Source: Christensenellaceae bacterium (GTDB taxonomy: Bacteria; Bacillota; Clostridia; Christensenellales; UBA1750). From it: a stretch of DNA of 5,628 nt. The notes below the pieces were generated by a model. That model had not been told where the DNA came from and made no database searches. It was given only the letters and a program-made list of their open reading frames with translations. The stretch spans positions 1 through 5,628 of the forward strand of contig JAITTC010000166.1 in assembly GCA_031287285.1 (NCBI GenBank). The letters run 5' to 3'. Shown piece by piece: positions 5,460 through 5,628 of this stretch. The translations under genes and the position numbers were made by a program. Position 1 is the stretch's first letter; every line of letters starts with the position of its first letter.

Positions 5460-5628
5460 CTACCCCAGCCACTGGTCGATATCCGCCTTGATCTGCGCAA
5501 AAACCTCGTCCATCCCGGCCTTTGCGTCGATCCTTCGCACGCGCCCCGGCTCCTTCATCGCGATCTCGAAAAAGCCCTGCGCCACGCGCGCCTTAAAGGC
5601 CTCGCCTTCCATCTCGAGCCTGTCCATC
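5460..5628 (-). CDS. tmk: Thymidylate kinase, C-terminal fragment (cut by window edge)
   Basis: The last 55 residues of a dTMP kinase, which phosphorylates dTMP to dTDP using ATP in the cytoplasm for DNA precursor supply. Visible residues start MDRLEMEGEAFKARV, matching the family's C-terminal DRxE...F...V segment, followed by QGFFEIAMKEPGRVRRIDA, which matches the usual (G)Y.ELA...P.R...IDA pattern, then a final amphipathic helix and the stop TAG at 5460. The ATG at 5627 is internal and not the start: the catalytic P-loop and most of the roughly 200-residue enzyme lie beyond the right edge. The length from DRxE to the stop fits an intact C-terminus. In many Gram-positives tmk is followed by replication genes such as holB; here it is followed by about 1.2 kb of repeats and then the signalling operon. 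Identification rests on the C-terminal motifs only. Confidence 0.85.
   Translation of the reverse strand, partial: MDRLEMEGEAFKARVAQGFFEIAMKEPGRVRRIDAKAGMDEVFAQIKADIDQWLG

Overview
This 5.6 kb, GC-rich window carries genes on the minus strand only, so transcription runs from right to left. Purine-rich Shine-Dalgarno sites (AGGAGG, AAGGGGG), a clear vegetative-type promoter and a zinc-ribbon/FHA/Ser-Thr kinase gene style suggest a GC-rich Gram-positive anaerobe of the Bacillota (Clostridia-like). That placement is inference from style; there is no rRNA or other firm marker here.

Layout from right to left. (1) 5460-5628: the last 55 codons of a thymidylate kinase gene (tmk), cut by the window edge. 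(2) 4252-5459: about 1.2 kb without a credible gene. Most of it (about 4425-5395) is a mosaic of REP-like palindromic repeats built on a 31-bp forward unit and a 32-36-bp reverse unit. Pairs of these form three 123-bp modules of identical length, joined by long (76 bp) or short (33 bp) linkers and flanked by a second duplicated 49-bp palindromic block. Next to the first gene there is a well-formed sigma-A-type promoter (TTGTCA, 17 bp, TATACT). (3) 1-4251: a tight four-gene operon encoding a membrane-anchored PP2C phosphatase, a secreted trypsin-like protease joined through a membrane segment to a cytoplasmic FHA domain, a small zinc-ribbon/FHA protein, and a zinc-ribbon Ser/Thr kinase with a membrane segment, whose C-terminus lies beyond the left edge.

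The four products make a complete phospho-threonine circuit: a writer (kinase), an eraser (PP2C) and two readers (FHA proteins). Three of the four are predicted to be tied to the membrane with their signalling domains inside. The protease-FHA protein places an extracytoplasmic peptidase and an intracellular phosphopeptide reader on one chain, which would allow a link between an envelope event and intracellular phosphorylation. That link is inference. The signal sensed, the kinase substrates and any protease target cannot be read from this window.

The two points that most deserve follow-up are the protease-membrane-FHA architecture inside a kinase/phosphatase operon and the higher-order 123-bp repeat array that separates this operon from tmk.
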